Shown in pieces: positions 42,423 through 55,390 of a stretch of 64,000 bases of DNA. Source of the stretch: Seminavis robusta (taxonomy: Eukaryota > Bacillariophyta > Bacillariophyceae > Naviculales > Naviculaceae); contig CAICTM010000130.1 in the NCBI GenBank assembly GCA_903772945.1, forward strand, positions 46,197 to 110,196, in the 5' to 3' direction. The position numbers and the translations under genes were made by a program. Numbering within the stretch: the first letter of the stretch is position 1; each line of letters starts with the position of its first letter. The notes beneath the pieces are model-generated. The model was given only the letters and a program-made list of their open reading frames with translations. It was not told where the DNA came from and did not search any database.

Positions 42423-45400
42423 ATGGTTCTCAAACCTTCCAACGCGAGGACTTGGCTGCTTTGGCTTGCATGGTCTCTTGTCTTTCTCATGGCATCTAGT
42501 AGTGCAAGTGCAGCCAAAACACCCAATCTTATTTCGGCAGACCAATATGTGTGTCCTCCGGATGGAATAACCACTCTGCAGAGAACCCTCGTTCTCTACA
42601 TGCTGGATGACGTGGATGAGACTTCCTTGCAACTCGATGGACTTGAGGAGGCATTCCAGGAAACCTACAACCGCCAAAGCTTTGAGTCCTGTGATATTCC
42701 TCATTTTCGAACCATTCAGTCGGTGGAGATGGTAGGCACCCGAGAAGGGGATGCCGGTACGATTCTAACACTCCGGGTGACAGCCGAGTGCTACAACTGC
42801 ACCATGTCGACCTCTCTACCACTGTTCCCGTTCTATGTCCGTAACACCACCTTTACCATTGCTGGTCTTGGCGAGCTGGCAACCGAAACACTGGCACTGG
42901 AAACAGTGCCACCGGCAAGTCCACCAGGGACCGATGCGCCCACAACACCAGGGAGAGAGACACCCACAGTACCACCACAACCCGGAACAGAGACACCAGT
43001 ACCACCACAGTTCGCAGTAGTGACGAAGCAGCTTTCGGGAGAAGAAACATCATCCACTGACTGCAAGTGTCCTGCTGGTGCTGCAACAGACACCAATTTG
43101 ATATCGCTAGAGATGTTCCTTCCAGAGCTCAATCTAGCCACCCAAATCACCACCACAAGACTTGTCGAGCTACAAACTCTGTCATGTTCGGAAGACATTG
43201 AAAGTTTCAATTCCTTTTCCTACGTCAACATCAACCTCGTTAGGAATACCAGGCCTTCCGATGAAGAGATTGAAGCTTTGGAGGCTTCTTTCATTGCGAC
43301 ATACAACCGATTGAGCTTTCTTACATGTGATCCCTATTTCCGAACCATCACCAGTGTCAAGCTGGAGTTGGAATTCGATCAACCAGAAGAAGACCAAGAC
43401 CACAAGAACCGTTCTTTGCTGGAGCTGGGAATTATTGTGGGAGGCAATGGCACAGCTACCTTGCCGGGAAACACAAACGCAACAGATATCATTTCTTTTG
43501 CAGACACAAACACAAACACAACACGGCCCATTCCCGACATAAACGTGACAGGGGTACCGTCACTGTTGCGTTCCCTGACACCCTCACAAGGACCATCCCT
43601 TCACCCAACCTTCACTCCCACAGCGAGGCCACTCGAGACAGCAAGTGGGATTTTCTTCATCGAGGGACAGTGTCGGGATTGCCCTGTCAGTGACTCTGGG
43701 AGCTACACACTGTTTGATGATGTCCAGATTCAACGGAAGCTGTTGCCACAGGGCAATGCTGCTGTTGAAATGAGCAGGATTCAATGGCAGAGCACCTCTG
43801 TTGGCCGCGGCCTCATGGATGAAGATATTTGTCTGTGCCCTCTGGAAGACAAGGATGATGACAAAGACGCACCCAGTCTGACCCAGGATGACTTTATTGT
43901 TTCTTACAATTCAGATCTGAAGGATCTTCAAGAGAATGGAATTGTTGAGTCAGTGCAGTCTGCTGAGGAAGTGGAAGAAGCACAGATTGTGCCCTGTGGG
44001 ATCTTGATTAGAGACTTCCAATCTGTTGTCTTTACAGACCTCAAGGTTAACATCACATCTTTCACGAGGGAAGAAGCTGCCCGCATAGAGCGCATCTTCC
44101 AAGAATCCTACAACCAGTTGGCATACAGGACTTGTGATGGCCATTTTCGAACCGTTGCCAGAGTCGAGCTCCGTGTTGCTCCCAGTGATGCCCTTGGCGA
44201 TGTTGGTGGTAGAAGACTGGAAGATCTTCTGATAGAGCGAGATTTGTCGGAATGGACAGCCAGCTTCAATGCCTCAACATTGAATGCTACCTTCACACCG
44301 CAGCAGCAGCGGCGCAATGAGATTGTCCCTACCATGTTCGCCGTGACTGGGAGTTGCCGAGGCTGCCCTGTGACTGAAACCGGCACGTTCAACCTTTTTG
44401 ACGATATCTTCAGGCGACGAAGACGCGCATTGTTGAAAACTACTAGAGCTTCTGGGTATGGATACTGGCAATCTGAGAAGATGCGCAACCTACAACAGAA
44501 GGATAACAAAACCTGCTTTTGCCCTGCTGGGGAAGAGCCTGTTATTGGTTCAGGTCCAACCTCCGAAGAATTTGAGCTGGAATTCAATGATGAGATTACT
44601 CAATTGGAACAAGAAGGTGGGGCAGAGTCTGTTGTGACTGTGGCAGAAAATGTATTGGAAGGCCAACCTGTCCTTTGTGAGGGTGAGATTAGGCCATTCA
44701 AATCTTTTGTGTATGCTGACTTGGGAGTTGATCCTACACTGTTACCAGAGAGGACCAAGGAAACCTTGGAAACGGTGTTCTTGGAAACATACAACACGTT
44801 GTCTTTTGAGGCATGCGATGAGTTCTTTCGCGTTGTCTCCAATGTTGGTTTGGTTGTGACCAGGGAACTATCAGGTCGAAGATTGCAAGCTACATCTGAC
44901 AGCAACACTACAATGTGGGGGAATTCTACAGGCACCAACAATTCCACATCTTCTTCAGAAGCAACTTCTTTACCACAAAGGCGTGACAGAGTACTGTTTG
45001 AAGTTACAGGCAGATGTAGGAACTGTCCAATCTCGGAAACAGGTGGATTCAATCTGTTTGACGACATTTTTCGTAGGAGTCTTCTTGAGGATGATCACAA
45101 CTGGGAGCCCCAGCAAGACAGATTGTTTCTGGCAGAAAGCTACAGCAGGCTTTGGATGTTTGTTTATGTCCCATTGGCTCCTCCCCGGAAGATGAGAGAA
45201 ACACTACCACATTAGACTTTTTGAAGGAGTTCAACTCCAATGTCATCAAAGCTCAGGAAGAAGATGCCGCCCAGCAGGAAGCAGAACAAGCAGCACAAGA
45301 TGCAGCACAAGGCAGCAACGGTCAAGGAGATACCCCAGGGCAAGCCCAGGGAGGAACTGTCGCACAAGGGGTTGGTAGCACATTCGACGGTGGTGGTGGC

Positions 45401-48400
45401 AACAACACGGGTATCTTCACTGTTAATGGAACAACCGCAGATGCAACTCCTGTCTTTGCTATTTCGGTGGACATCATTGAAGAAGTCACAGAGGATCCAA
45501 GAAATTTGACATTGTCTCCTACAATGGCTCCGTCAGCAGCTGTGCGCCAAGACACTTTGCTGTCATTCACTCAGCCACCCAACGCTTCGAGGGCTGAACC
45601 TCAGAACTTTTTCTACACCTCAGTTGGAAATGCCAGTGTTTCCGTATCAATATCATTAATTAGTACACCAAGCCCAACCACAGCAGCCCCAAGCATGAAC
45701 CCAACAACAGTTCCAACACAAAGTCCTTCACCTCCTCCAACTCTGCTACCCACTGCTTTTCCCAGTGTGCTCCCTTCCTCTGGTCCAAGTGTGTTGCCTT
45801 CATCTAGTCCAAGAGCAGCAACTGGTCTACCCACCACAATTCCATCCAAGCAACCAAGTGCATTTCCTAGCACGCACCCATCACTGTCACCATCTGATGT
45901 CCCCACTCCACAGCCCACACTGAATCCAACATCTTTGCCAACTGTAGATCCTTCCATTGTTCCAACAAGGGCACATTTCTCAGCCCCTAGCCCACCTCCA
46001 TCATCCGTGCCCAGCGAACACCCATCATATATACCTAGTCAGGACCCAGCAGCAGAACCAACCACTGATCCAACAGCATCACCAACAACTGTTCCAACCC
46101 CTGAACCAACCACAGAACTAACATCAGAACCAACCCAGGAACCCACCCCAGAACCTACACCCAAACCATCAGGTGTACCATCATCATGGCCAAATGCACC
46201 ACCATCTGAGCAGCCATCGCCAGTACCTTCTGCAAGTCCATCAGAAAGTCCATCAGCTCAGCCCACTAGCAAATATCCATCAGTCCCTCCAACTGGAGCT
46301 CCCACACAGGCTGCATGTAGTAGCACTCTAAGCAATACTACATCAGTGATCACTGTTGCCTTGTCTGGTGGATCTTCTTCCCTCACTAATCAATATCTTG
46401 TGAATACCATGTGGAATGCAAGTCAGGCTATGCGCGATGTCCTATCTGGGTGTGTCCCCATAGTGCTCAGCATTGTGGTGCTTGGCAGGATACCACAAAG
46501 AAGACAACTGCAAGCTTCAAATGGAGAGCTAGTGCAGTACAGAATACAGGCAGAAGTAGAAGCAACAGAGGACCTATCACAAGGCTGGTACCTTGGTCCC
46601 CTCATTGATGCATTCAATGCTATTTCTGCTGAAGAAGGTGTGACTGCATTGTGTGCAACAGGCCCAACACCCAATCCATCCACTGCTCCAAGCAGCAAAC
46701 CCAGTGCTACTCCCAGTGTGCCTCCCACCACAAGCGCTATGCCTAGTAATTCTCCAAGCTTTCATCCCAGTACAAGTCAGGCACCAAGCCCTCATCCAAG
46801 TACTAGCCCAAGTTGGTTGACTAGTGATCCACCAAGCATCCAGGCAAGTCAACTCCCAAGCTCAACCCCAAGTGGAAGTCCAAGCAAGTCTCCCACAAGT
46901 AGTCCTCAACCAAGTGGTCCTCCAAGCTTCAATCCTAGTACCAGCCAAAGTCCAAGTATTTCCCCAAGTCAGAACCCAAGTACTAGTGCATTACCAAGCT
47001 ACAAGCCGAGCATCACTCCAAGTCAATCAAGTCACGTCCTGAGTACAGTACCCAGTGAAATATTCAGTGAGAATCCCAGTGCAATGCCCAGTTCATTACC
47101 AAGTGATGTGCCCACAGTGAGACCTGAGCCCAGTAGATTGCCAAGCTTCAACCCCAGTTCGAGTCAGCTGCCAAGCAGTCCCCCTAGTGGCAGCCCTAGT
47201 AGCTTTCCCAGTGCTATCCCAAGCAGCAATCCTACATTGAGTCTTGTGCCCAGTGGCATACCCAGCTCTGGCCCCAGCAGAAGCCAGAGTCCGAGCCTTG
47301 ATCCCAGCTCCAACCCGAGTGGCGCTCCCAGCTCTATCCCAAGCGATTCCCCATCTGTCAGTTCCAGTCCCAGTAGATCGCCAAGCTTCAACCCCAGTTC
47401 GAGTCAGCTGCCAAGCAGTTCCCCCAGTGCAGCCCTAGAGCTTTCCCAGTGCTATCCCAAGCAGCAATCCTACATTGAGTCTTGTGCCCAGTGCATACCC
47501 AGCTCTGGCCCCAGCAGAAGCCAGAGTCCGAGCCTTGATCCCAGCTCCAACCCGAGTGGCGCTCCCAGCTCTATCCCAAGCGATTCCCCATCTTCAGTTC
47601 CAGTCCCAGTAAATCGCCAAGCTTCAACCCCATCGAGTCAGCTGCCCAGCATTCCCCAGTGCAGCCCTACAGCTTTCCCAGTGCTATCCAAGCAGCAATC
47701 CTACATGAGTCTTGTGCCCAGTGATACCCAGCTCTGGCCCCAGCAGAAGCCAGATCCGACCTTGATCCCAGCTCCAACCCGAGTGGCGCTCCCAGCTCTA
47801 TCCCAAGGATTCCCCATCTTCAGTTCCAGTCCCAGTAGATGCCAAGCTTCAACCCCAGTCAAGTCAGCTGCCCACAGTTCCCCCAGTGCAGCCCTAGCAG
47901 CTTTCCCAGTGCTATCCCAAGCAGCAATCCTACATTGAGTCTTGTGCCCAGTGCATACCCAGCTCTGGCCCCAGCAGAAGCCAGATCCGACCATTGATCC
48001 CAGCTCCACCCGAGTGGCGCTCCCAGCTCTATCCCAAGCGATTCCCCTCTCGTCAGTTCCAGTCCCAGTAATGCCAAGCTTCAACCCCAGTGTCAGTCTC
48101 CAGCAGTTCCCCCGTGCAGCCCTAGCAGCTTTCCAGTGCTATCCCAAGCAGCAATCCTACATTGATCTTGTGCCCAGTGGCATACCCAGCTCTGGCCCCA
48201 GCAGAAGCCAGATCCGACCATTGATCCCAGCTCCAACCCGAGTGGCGCTCCCGCTCTATCCCAAGCGATTCCCATCTGTCAGTTCCAGTCCAGTAGATCC
48301 CAAGCTTCAACCCAGTCGAGTCAGCTGCCAAGCAGTTCCCCCAGTGCAGCCCTAGCAGCTTTCCAGTGCTATCCCAAGCAGCAATCCTACATTGAGTCTT

Positions 48401-50019
48401 GTGCCCATGCATACCCAGCTCTGGCCCAGCAGAAGCCAGAATCCGACTTGATCCCAGCTCCAACCCGAGTGGCGCTCCCAGCTCTATCCAAGCGATTCCC
48501 CATCTGTCAGTTCCAGTCCCAGTAGATCCCAAGCTTCAACCCCAGTCGAGTCAGCTGCCAAGCAGTTCCCCAGTGCAGCCCTAGCAGCTTTCCCAGTGCT
48601 ATCCCAAGCAGCAATCCTACATTGAGTCTTGTGCCCAGTGGCATACCCAGCTCTGGCCCCAGCAGAAGCCAGAGTCCGAGCCTTGATCCCAGCTCCAACC
48701 CGAGTGGCGCTCCCAGCTCAATCCCAAGTAAACCTCCTTCCTTAAGTTCCAGTCCTAGTAGATTGCCAAGCTTCAACCCCAGCATGAGCCAGCTGCCAAG
48801 CCGTTTTCCCAGCTCAACTCCAAGTGAACCACCCACAGCAAGTCTAAAACCAAGTGATCTACCGAGCTTTAGCCCCAGCAAAAGCCAGAGTCCGAGCATT
48901 GATCTAAGCTCCACCCCAAGTAATCCCCCTAGTTCAAACCCAAGTGCATCTCCAAGCATTGTTCCAAGCATGGTTCCAAGTGGCACTCCCAGTTCCAGAC
49001 CAAGCAACATCCCAAGTTTTTCCCCCAGTTCTGTTCCTAGTGCTGTCCCAACCACCACACCAACAGAAACCCCTTCGATGCCTCCGACCCAACCACCTAC
49101 AATCAATCCTCCAACAAATCCACCGACAGCACCGCCTTTGATGCTTCCAACCGAAACTCCAACAAGCGCACTACCAGAATCGCCTACGTGGAGTCCAACA
49201 CTATCAGAATCGCCTACGTGGAGTCCAACTCAATCGCCTACGTGGATTCCAACTCAACTGCCAGAATCGCCTACGTGGAGTCCAACTCAATCGCCTACGT
49301 GGATTCCAACTCAACTGCCTACGTACCTTCCAATCATCAACACCAAGTCAGATCTGGAAACAGCAATTGCCACTTGGTCAAGCACAGGATCATCAATCTA
49401 TGGCCCCATTGGAAGTTGGGACGTCTCCCGGGTGACTGATTTCTCCGACTTGTTTTCGTGGCTTGAAACCTTTAATGATGACATTTCAGGATGGCAAACA
49501 GGGCAGGTCACCAACATGGCAGGAATGTTTGCAGATGCATATGCTTTTGACCAAGCCTTGTCAAACTGGTACGTCAGATTCTCAGCCATGGCAATATATT
49601 GGAAATTGTGGTTGTCTAATCGGTTTTGCTTCAATGACACACCAGGGATGTGAGCCGTGTTACCGACATGTCGTATATGTTTGCGGGTGTGATGTTGTTT
49701 GATGTACCAATTTTTAATCAAGATTTGTCAAGTTGGTAAGTTGGATTATGCGTCAGGGCAATAGATTGAAAATTGTGGTTTCCTAATCATTTTTACGCTT
49801 CACTGACACACCAGGGATGTGAGCAGTGTTACCAACATGAATGGAATGTTTTATTATGCATTTGATTTTGACCAAAATCTTTGTGCTTGGTCAAGCAAAA
49901 TACAAAGTAGTGCTGCCACAGTAGACATGTTTTACTTTTCTGGCTGCCAATATCCATCGGATCCCGTCTTTTCACTCAGTACCAGTACGTGGAGCCCACT
50001 CTGTTCCAGTTTTTGTTAA
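42423..50019 (+). CDS. Giant secreted surface protein: repeat modules, PS-rich stalk, DUF285-like end
   Basis: One gene by continuity of sense, though not one open frame. The start at 42423 is followed by a signal peptide (WLLWLAWSLVFLMASSSASA); in-frame sequence upstream to 42192 is not needed. Four ~150-residue modules follow with a FRT(I/V)xSV-type strand preceded by ETYN and C, and then GxCRxCPVxxxGxxxLFDD (to ~45100). A one-base shift at ~45150 moves the frame; it resumes at LDVCLCPIGSSPEDE. Then a Ser/Pro/Thr stalk of PSxxPS units (45660-49120), interrupted at ~46320-46660 by a folded segment. An array of 80-residue units (47100-48770) has many one-base deletions, and the frame returns at ~48620. 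Repeats ESPTWSPTQ follow, then three DUF285-like modules in three exons: to 49568, 49646-49735, 49815-50019. It probably coats the cell or frustule. Confidence 0.7.
47141..48790 (+). repeat. 240-bp tandem array, eight copies, frame-broken
   Basis: The segment CCAAGCTTCAACCC recurs at 47141, 47381, 47617, 47842, 48074, 48300, 48529 and 48766. The spacing is 240 bp between the first two copies and 225-237 bp in later ones. The shortfall comes from scattered single-base losses, mostly inside CC or GG runs, that differ between copies. One unit encodes 80 residues of the PSxxPSxS type. Array ends are in frame with the flanking coding sequence. Confidence 0.88.
49569..49645 (+). other. Intron of the surface-protein gene
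   Basis: 77 bp, GTACGT ... ACACACCAG. It splits a Trp codon (TG|G) so that the exons read SNW then DVSRVTDM. Confidence 0.85.
49736..49814 (+). other. Intron, sister of the previous one
   Basis: 79 bp, GTAAGT ... ACACACCAG. It splits a Trp codon in the same way (SSW then DVSSVTNM). Its sequence is clearly related to the intron at 49569-49645 (shared GGCAATA, GAAAATTGTGGTT, CTAATC and CTTC(A/-)..TGACACACCAG blocks). Confidence 0.88.
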
Positions 50020-50860
50020 GTTGAAGCCACCAACATGGCCACCATGCTCACCATGTAAGAGCAAGGTTTAGGTACATGTTGACCTCGGCAGTCTTGCTGC
50101 CAGAGCCCTCAATCCCTTTAATTCTGTTTCCTGCCTAAGGTGGTCCCTGCAGGTATAAGGGTAGCGTTAAAATACTTTTAAGTCACCAAAAACTAAATAA
50201 GTATCTTCGAGTGCTGCTTTTAAACCAGCTAAAGCTATTTACATGCATCCTAGGGGTCTGCTTCAAGCAGGACCAGCGAAAGCTATATCTAGTATTCTAG
50301 CTAGCTAGGGGTATCTGATTCTAGCTTGCTATGGGAATCTGCTTCTAGCTATGGGAATCTGCTTCTAGCTAGCTACTCTATGGTGTCTGCTTTCTAGCTA
50401 GCTAAGCGCAAGTTATGCACTAGCTAAGCACTAGAGGTATCTGCTTCTAGCCAGCTAGCTAATAGGGGTATCTGCTTCTACACTGAAACCTTTCTGCGAG
50501 GTTCCACAGCTCCGCTGGCTTAAAATATATAGTTCTTGTTCTATGTGAGGTATTCTGCTTTCCTGTATTCTGCTTTCTTGTCGAGCAGCCGCACGCAAAA
50601 GAGGACAACGATCCTGATCCCTATACGTCCACGCTGCCTGGCGTGGAAACCTGAACCCTCATGGGTTCTTCGACGAATGACTCGACTCACAGTTGCCAAA
50701 CTGTACCATCTCACAAAACACGAAATCGATTCCCACACTTCGCTCCTACACATCAAGTACATCTACTACATCTCCCAGGTCATCACCTGCTTCCTGAAAT
50801 GGATACCCCACATCATGTCGCTATGTCTGCCTCCTTCGCAAGATCGCTCTAAGCAATAGC
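50020..50860. repeat. Noncoding 3' flank with CTAGCTA/GGTATCTGCTTCTAG repeats
   Basis: At about 50275-50490 a degenerate unit (TAGCTAGCTAGGGGTATCTG followed by CTTCTAG) is repeated at least six times with variants (TATGGGAATCTGCTTCTAG). No gene recognised. Frames at 50536-50860 belong to the left margin of the retroelement or are chance. Confidence 0.7.
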
Positions 50861-53527
50861 ACCCCTCGAAACCGCTCACAGATTGCAACCTTGAATGAAC
50901 ACAACATGCAGACCGTCCAACTCTCTCTTTCAGCCATTGAAAAGTCGATCCAAGAAGGTTTGTCTCCTTCTCTGCTCACATATTCTTCCTTCACCGAGCT
51001 GCAAGCAAAACTAGAATAGATTAACCTCTTCGTCGGCATCAGGGTCTAAATCTTTTCGAAATACTTCCTACCATGGCCACCGCTTTATTCTTACTCTGTG
51101 ACCGCGGAAATCACTGGACGCACCCGAGTTTGACTATTCCGCTCTTCTGACCCGTGTCGGGTAACGTTGACACGAACAGTAACGTACTCAAACTACCTTG
51201 TGCTCTGCGTCACGCGGTCTCTCTTCTCGTCGCCTTCGTTCTCACCGGTGTGAAGACTACATCCATGTCGGGCATTCCTTGTTCACATACCCCGCTGACT
51301 TCGAACGCGCTCTCTCCTTACGACAACCTCGCTGTTTTGCTCACCGGAAACGACCTTCACCGGTCGCTCCCGTGATACTCCAAACACCAGTTTCCAACGT
51401 GTCACCGAACACGCTGCAAGACATGGCCCATTTGGATGGTCCGACATGTTAGGAGACGACCCTCCTACCCTTCACTCCGTCCCCATGACCAGCGAAGCGA
51501 CTTTGACACCTACCGATCCCGTCGTCATGCCCCTTCCTCACTACCTTACCTCGCGTCCCTTACTCAAGTCCCTACCGTCGCTACTCCATCACCATGTTCC
51601 GAAACCTCATCCTACTCCCGAGTATCACTCACGCCGACCTCGCCCGTCAAATGCCATATCCCTCTCGTCCAATGGTTTCGTCGCTGTTTGCACCCGCTGA
51701 TGCTGGCGCGTCTCTCTCCTACGCATCACTGGGGAATACTCTGGTCTCCCTGTCAACGTCATGGCTCTCCAACGATCCTAAACTCAGTCAAACGCTCCGT
51801 TGCTCACTGCCCTAGGCGCCACCGGACCTGGACTATAACAAACGACACTTTCAACGCGGGAGTGGCCGGCATCCAAGACACACTCAACAGCGTCAACCGT
51901 GAACCGTGACACAACAACTGAACTTCGAGCGCACTCGAGGAACCAAAACCTTCACGTCCAAATACGGAGTAAATCTTGCCACTCGCATCCACAACATCTG
52001 CAACGTCGCCCGACGACGACCTACCTGAGATCCATCGTCTCCTGGCGATTGTTCGAAGGGTAGCGACTACAGCACCCTTCAATGTCACCTGGACATACAC
52101 ATCAGTGCTTCCCCGCTTGGATCGAACAAGAAAAAAAACCTTGGCCACGGCACATCCTGACAAGGTCTTTCGTGAAGTACGAGATATTCTTCCTCGGACA
52201 GGTCTCGGGGTGGTCATCTCTTCTTTCTCTGTCATATGTCATGGACACGAAGAGTCCAAGCCTGTTATGGACTTAGCCTCCAAGGCAACCTCGTCGAGCG
52301 AGGACACTCCATCACTCTGCAGGACGCAACACTCTCTCCACGACGGATGTGAAGTTTCCAGTAGATCTCGTACCGCCGAAGAAAACTCTACGGCTTCTCA
52401 ATCTAGTTGGATGTCTTTCATTGGTGTTAGCACGCGATCTTCGTGAACTTCGGAGCGTAGTCCGAAGACTGGTCCCAGCCTATACACCATTGCCCGAAAC
52501 ACGCCGACAAACCCAGTCTAGGTATGGACACATTGGCCCCGTCCTCTATGACATACAACAGGACTACTTGGCCTGGGTCAAGCTGGCTGTAAACGACCGT
52601 ACGCCTGTGCCTCCAATACTTCAAGACACTCTTGGGCACGTACAATCTCATCGGGCACTCAGTCCTAGCCACTCTCACCGTCCTACTGGTACTCCCTCAT
52701 AAAACCTATCGCTCCACCCCTGACTATTGAACAAACCTGCCGGAAATATCAAACAGAAGGCCGGAGCCCACGGCGTCACCAACGCTCACGTGGGACAACG
52801 ACCTTCTCAAACGATTCCAGTCACGCTGGTCATCGCTCCATTGGGGAGATGACCCGGGGACATGACTATTACACCATCCCCAGCACGCGGTCCAGGATGT
52901 CTGTCTGCCTGGGCCCTTGAGGAAACTGGCATCTCTCCTGCAAAGCGAGCTGCTACTCACAAACGCATACCCAACTGCGACAAACAACAACTCACGAACC
53001 TCTGACCACTCTGCGAGTTGTGCCAGATGCACAAGCGTGAGTCTCCAACGCATGCCCCGGGACCACGGTAGCGCGTTTTTGGTACGACCCAACCGTTCAC
53101 CGTCGCCCATGTACCTCGAAGACAGGTTTGCTCGCCCCTACCTAGTAACTTGATGTCCCTCCGTCGGTAGAAAAAAACCCGATTCGGAGCACTCCTGCCC
53201 TCAAACATAAACACGTGCCGACACACCTTCATACACTTCCACACCAACAACAACTCACTCCTTCACCTACTAAGCGCTCTTCACTCTTCGACAACCGCAC
53301 CTCCTGCAAACGTCCCTCACCTCAAAGTCTCTGCCTCCACGACACACCGAACTACTAGTACTCCCGTTGACACCAGATCTGTTCGAAATGATCGTCTAGG
53401 TACGTTAGTTACCAAATTATGCCGCGACTACTCCACAAGCCGAGTCCTGGGAATCTTTGTCACAAACTTCCGAGGTAGATCCTACCTCTCCCCCGAACTG
53501 GAACAATCGATCATCCAGCACATACCC

Positions 53528-55390
53528 TTGCTCACCGAATGGCGTGACCATGGGTTCCCGTCAACAACAATCCCCTCCTTGGACGCCGAGCAGAAGGAGG
53601 AATGCATCCGCCGTGGATGCCACAAGTCTGCCACCGAGCACCCCGCCTTCCTCCGAGAGGAATTCTCCGAATTCATCACCAACAAGTTCTGGGTAGTCCT
53701 ACCCTACGACCTTGTCAAAGACGAACCTCCTTGCTGCTACCGCCCCGGCTGTCAAAGAAGAACGGACCGCAAACCCCGTCTCATCAGCGATCCTCCTGGA
53801 CTGGGGATGGCCTCGGTGAACCAAACCACTGTTCATCATGCTCCCCCGAAGCCATGCAATTCGAGGCGCCCTTCCCCGATCTCTGTTACGATGTCCGCCA
53901 CGCAACCCCAAGTTTGTCCCGTTCGCCTCTGCAACACGACATCAAGGATGGCTTCTACCGATGTTCCCGAACGCCTCAGCTGCATCCGTCTCACGCTGTC
54001 CTCCCAAATACGAAGAGAACCCCAACTGGTAGCATCCCAATGTCTTCCACCATGGGTGGTCCAATCCCCTCTCTCTCATTCAGCGAATGTCCGAAACTGC
54101 CTGCGACCGCGTAACTCGCGCTTCTCGCACTCACCGCGTGCCTGTCCCCGCACCGCTCGAAGAACCGGCCTCTCGCCAGACGACCTGACCCCTCCATGCT
54201 CCACGGCCCCGCGGCGCCGAAGACGAGTCCGCCACTCGGCCCTCCTGAACATCGCACGGAACCCCTCGAGTCCACCGCCGACGACGACATCGCGGCAGTC
54301 TCCAAACCGTCCCCTAGGCCGCAATGATGTCTTCGTTGACGACTTCATTCAACTCGGGCAAGGAGGCAAGAACCGCATGAACGTACTTCGTCGTCACCTT
54401 CTCCACGCTATCGACGAGATCCTTGCACGCCCAAACCTGGACGAAAAGCATCGCAACGAAGCCGTCTCCTTGAAGAAACTACTAAAAGGCGACGGCAGCT
54501 GGGCCACCCGAAAACTCATCCTCGGCTGGATCATTGACACTCTACGACAGACACTCGAACTACCTCCCCATCGCAAGGAGGCTCTCGCGGCTATCTTCCA
54601 AGAGCTAGCCGCCTGCAAGCGCGTCAGCAACAAACGCTGGATGCAAATCCTCGGAAAACTCCGCTTCGTCTCTGTCGCTATACGGGGTTCCGCTGGGCTG
54701 TTCAGCGCACTCCAACTCGCCCTCACCAAGGCGAAGGGAAACCGCATCCGGATCACCGCCGCTCTCCGTCATCACATCGACGCCTTCGCCAATCTGGCAG
54801 CCAGCCTCTGCCACCGACCCACACACCTCGCTGAGATCGTGCCTCAGGACCCCTCCTACTTCGGGGCCACTGACGCCGCCAAGGCCGGTATGGGTGGTGT
54901 CTACTTCGACTCCACGGGTCAAGGATACCTATGGAGAGAGCCTTTCCCGGACGACATCCAACGCGACCTAGTCTCGGCCGCAAACCTCTCTGGCTCCATC
55001 ACCAACAGCGACCTTGAACACGCTGGCATTCTGGCTCAACAAGCTCTCCTCGCCGACCGTCACGACGTCCGCTACGCTACCCTCTACACGCTCTCGGACA
55101 ACACCCCGGCTGTCTCCCGGGTGGCCAAGGGTGCCGTCTCCACTGATGGACCAGCCGCCTTCCTCTGCAACTACGCCTGTCTCCACCAACGCAAACACCG
55201 GTACTGCCCCCTCTCGTCGTACATCCCAGGACCGGCTAACGTCATGGCCGACGACACATCTCGTCTGCAACATCTCACTATGCCCGAACTCCTGTCCCAC
55301 TTTGAGCAGCATTATCCGCAGCAGCTACCCTGGAAGGGGTTGACGCTGCCACCCGAGATCACTTCCAGTCTACTCTCCGCGCTTCGCTGC
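53528..55390 (+). pseudogene. DIRS-like RT/RNase H, frameshifted
   Basis: The frame is open across the interval, and upstream to about 53180, but RT motifs between ~53760 and ~54130 fall in the other two frames, so at least two indels separate fingers and palm from the FVDD box. The [YF]VDD box is VFVDDF. The thumb and RNase H portions (54310-55390) are undamaged. This part would otherwise be called a ~360-residue intact protein. Confidence 0.7.

Noticed and set aside
48507-49106. A 199-codon minus-strand frame with regular Gly-Leu repeats
   Set aside because: Antisense shadow of the PS-rich tandem array; periodicity comes from the array.
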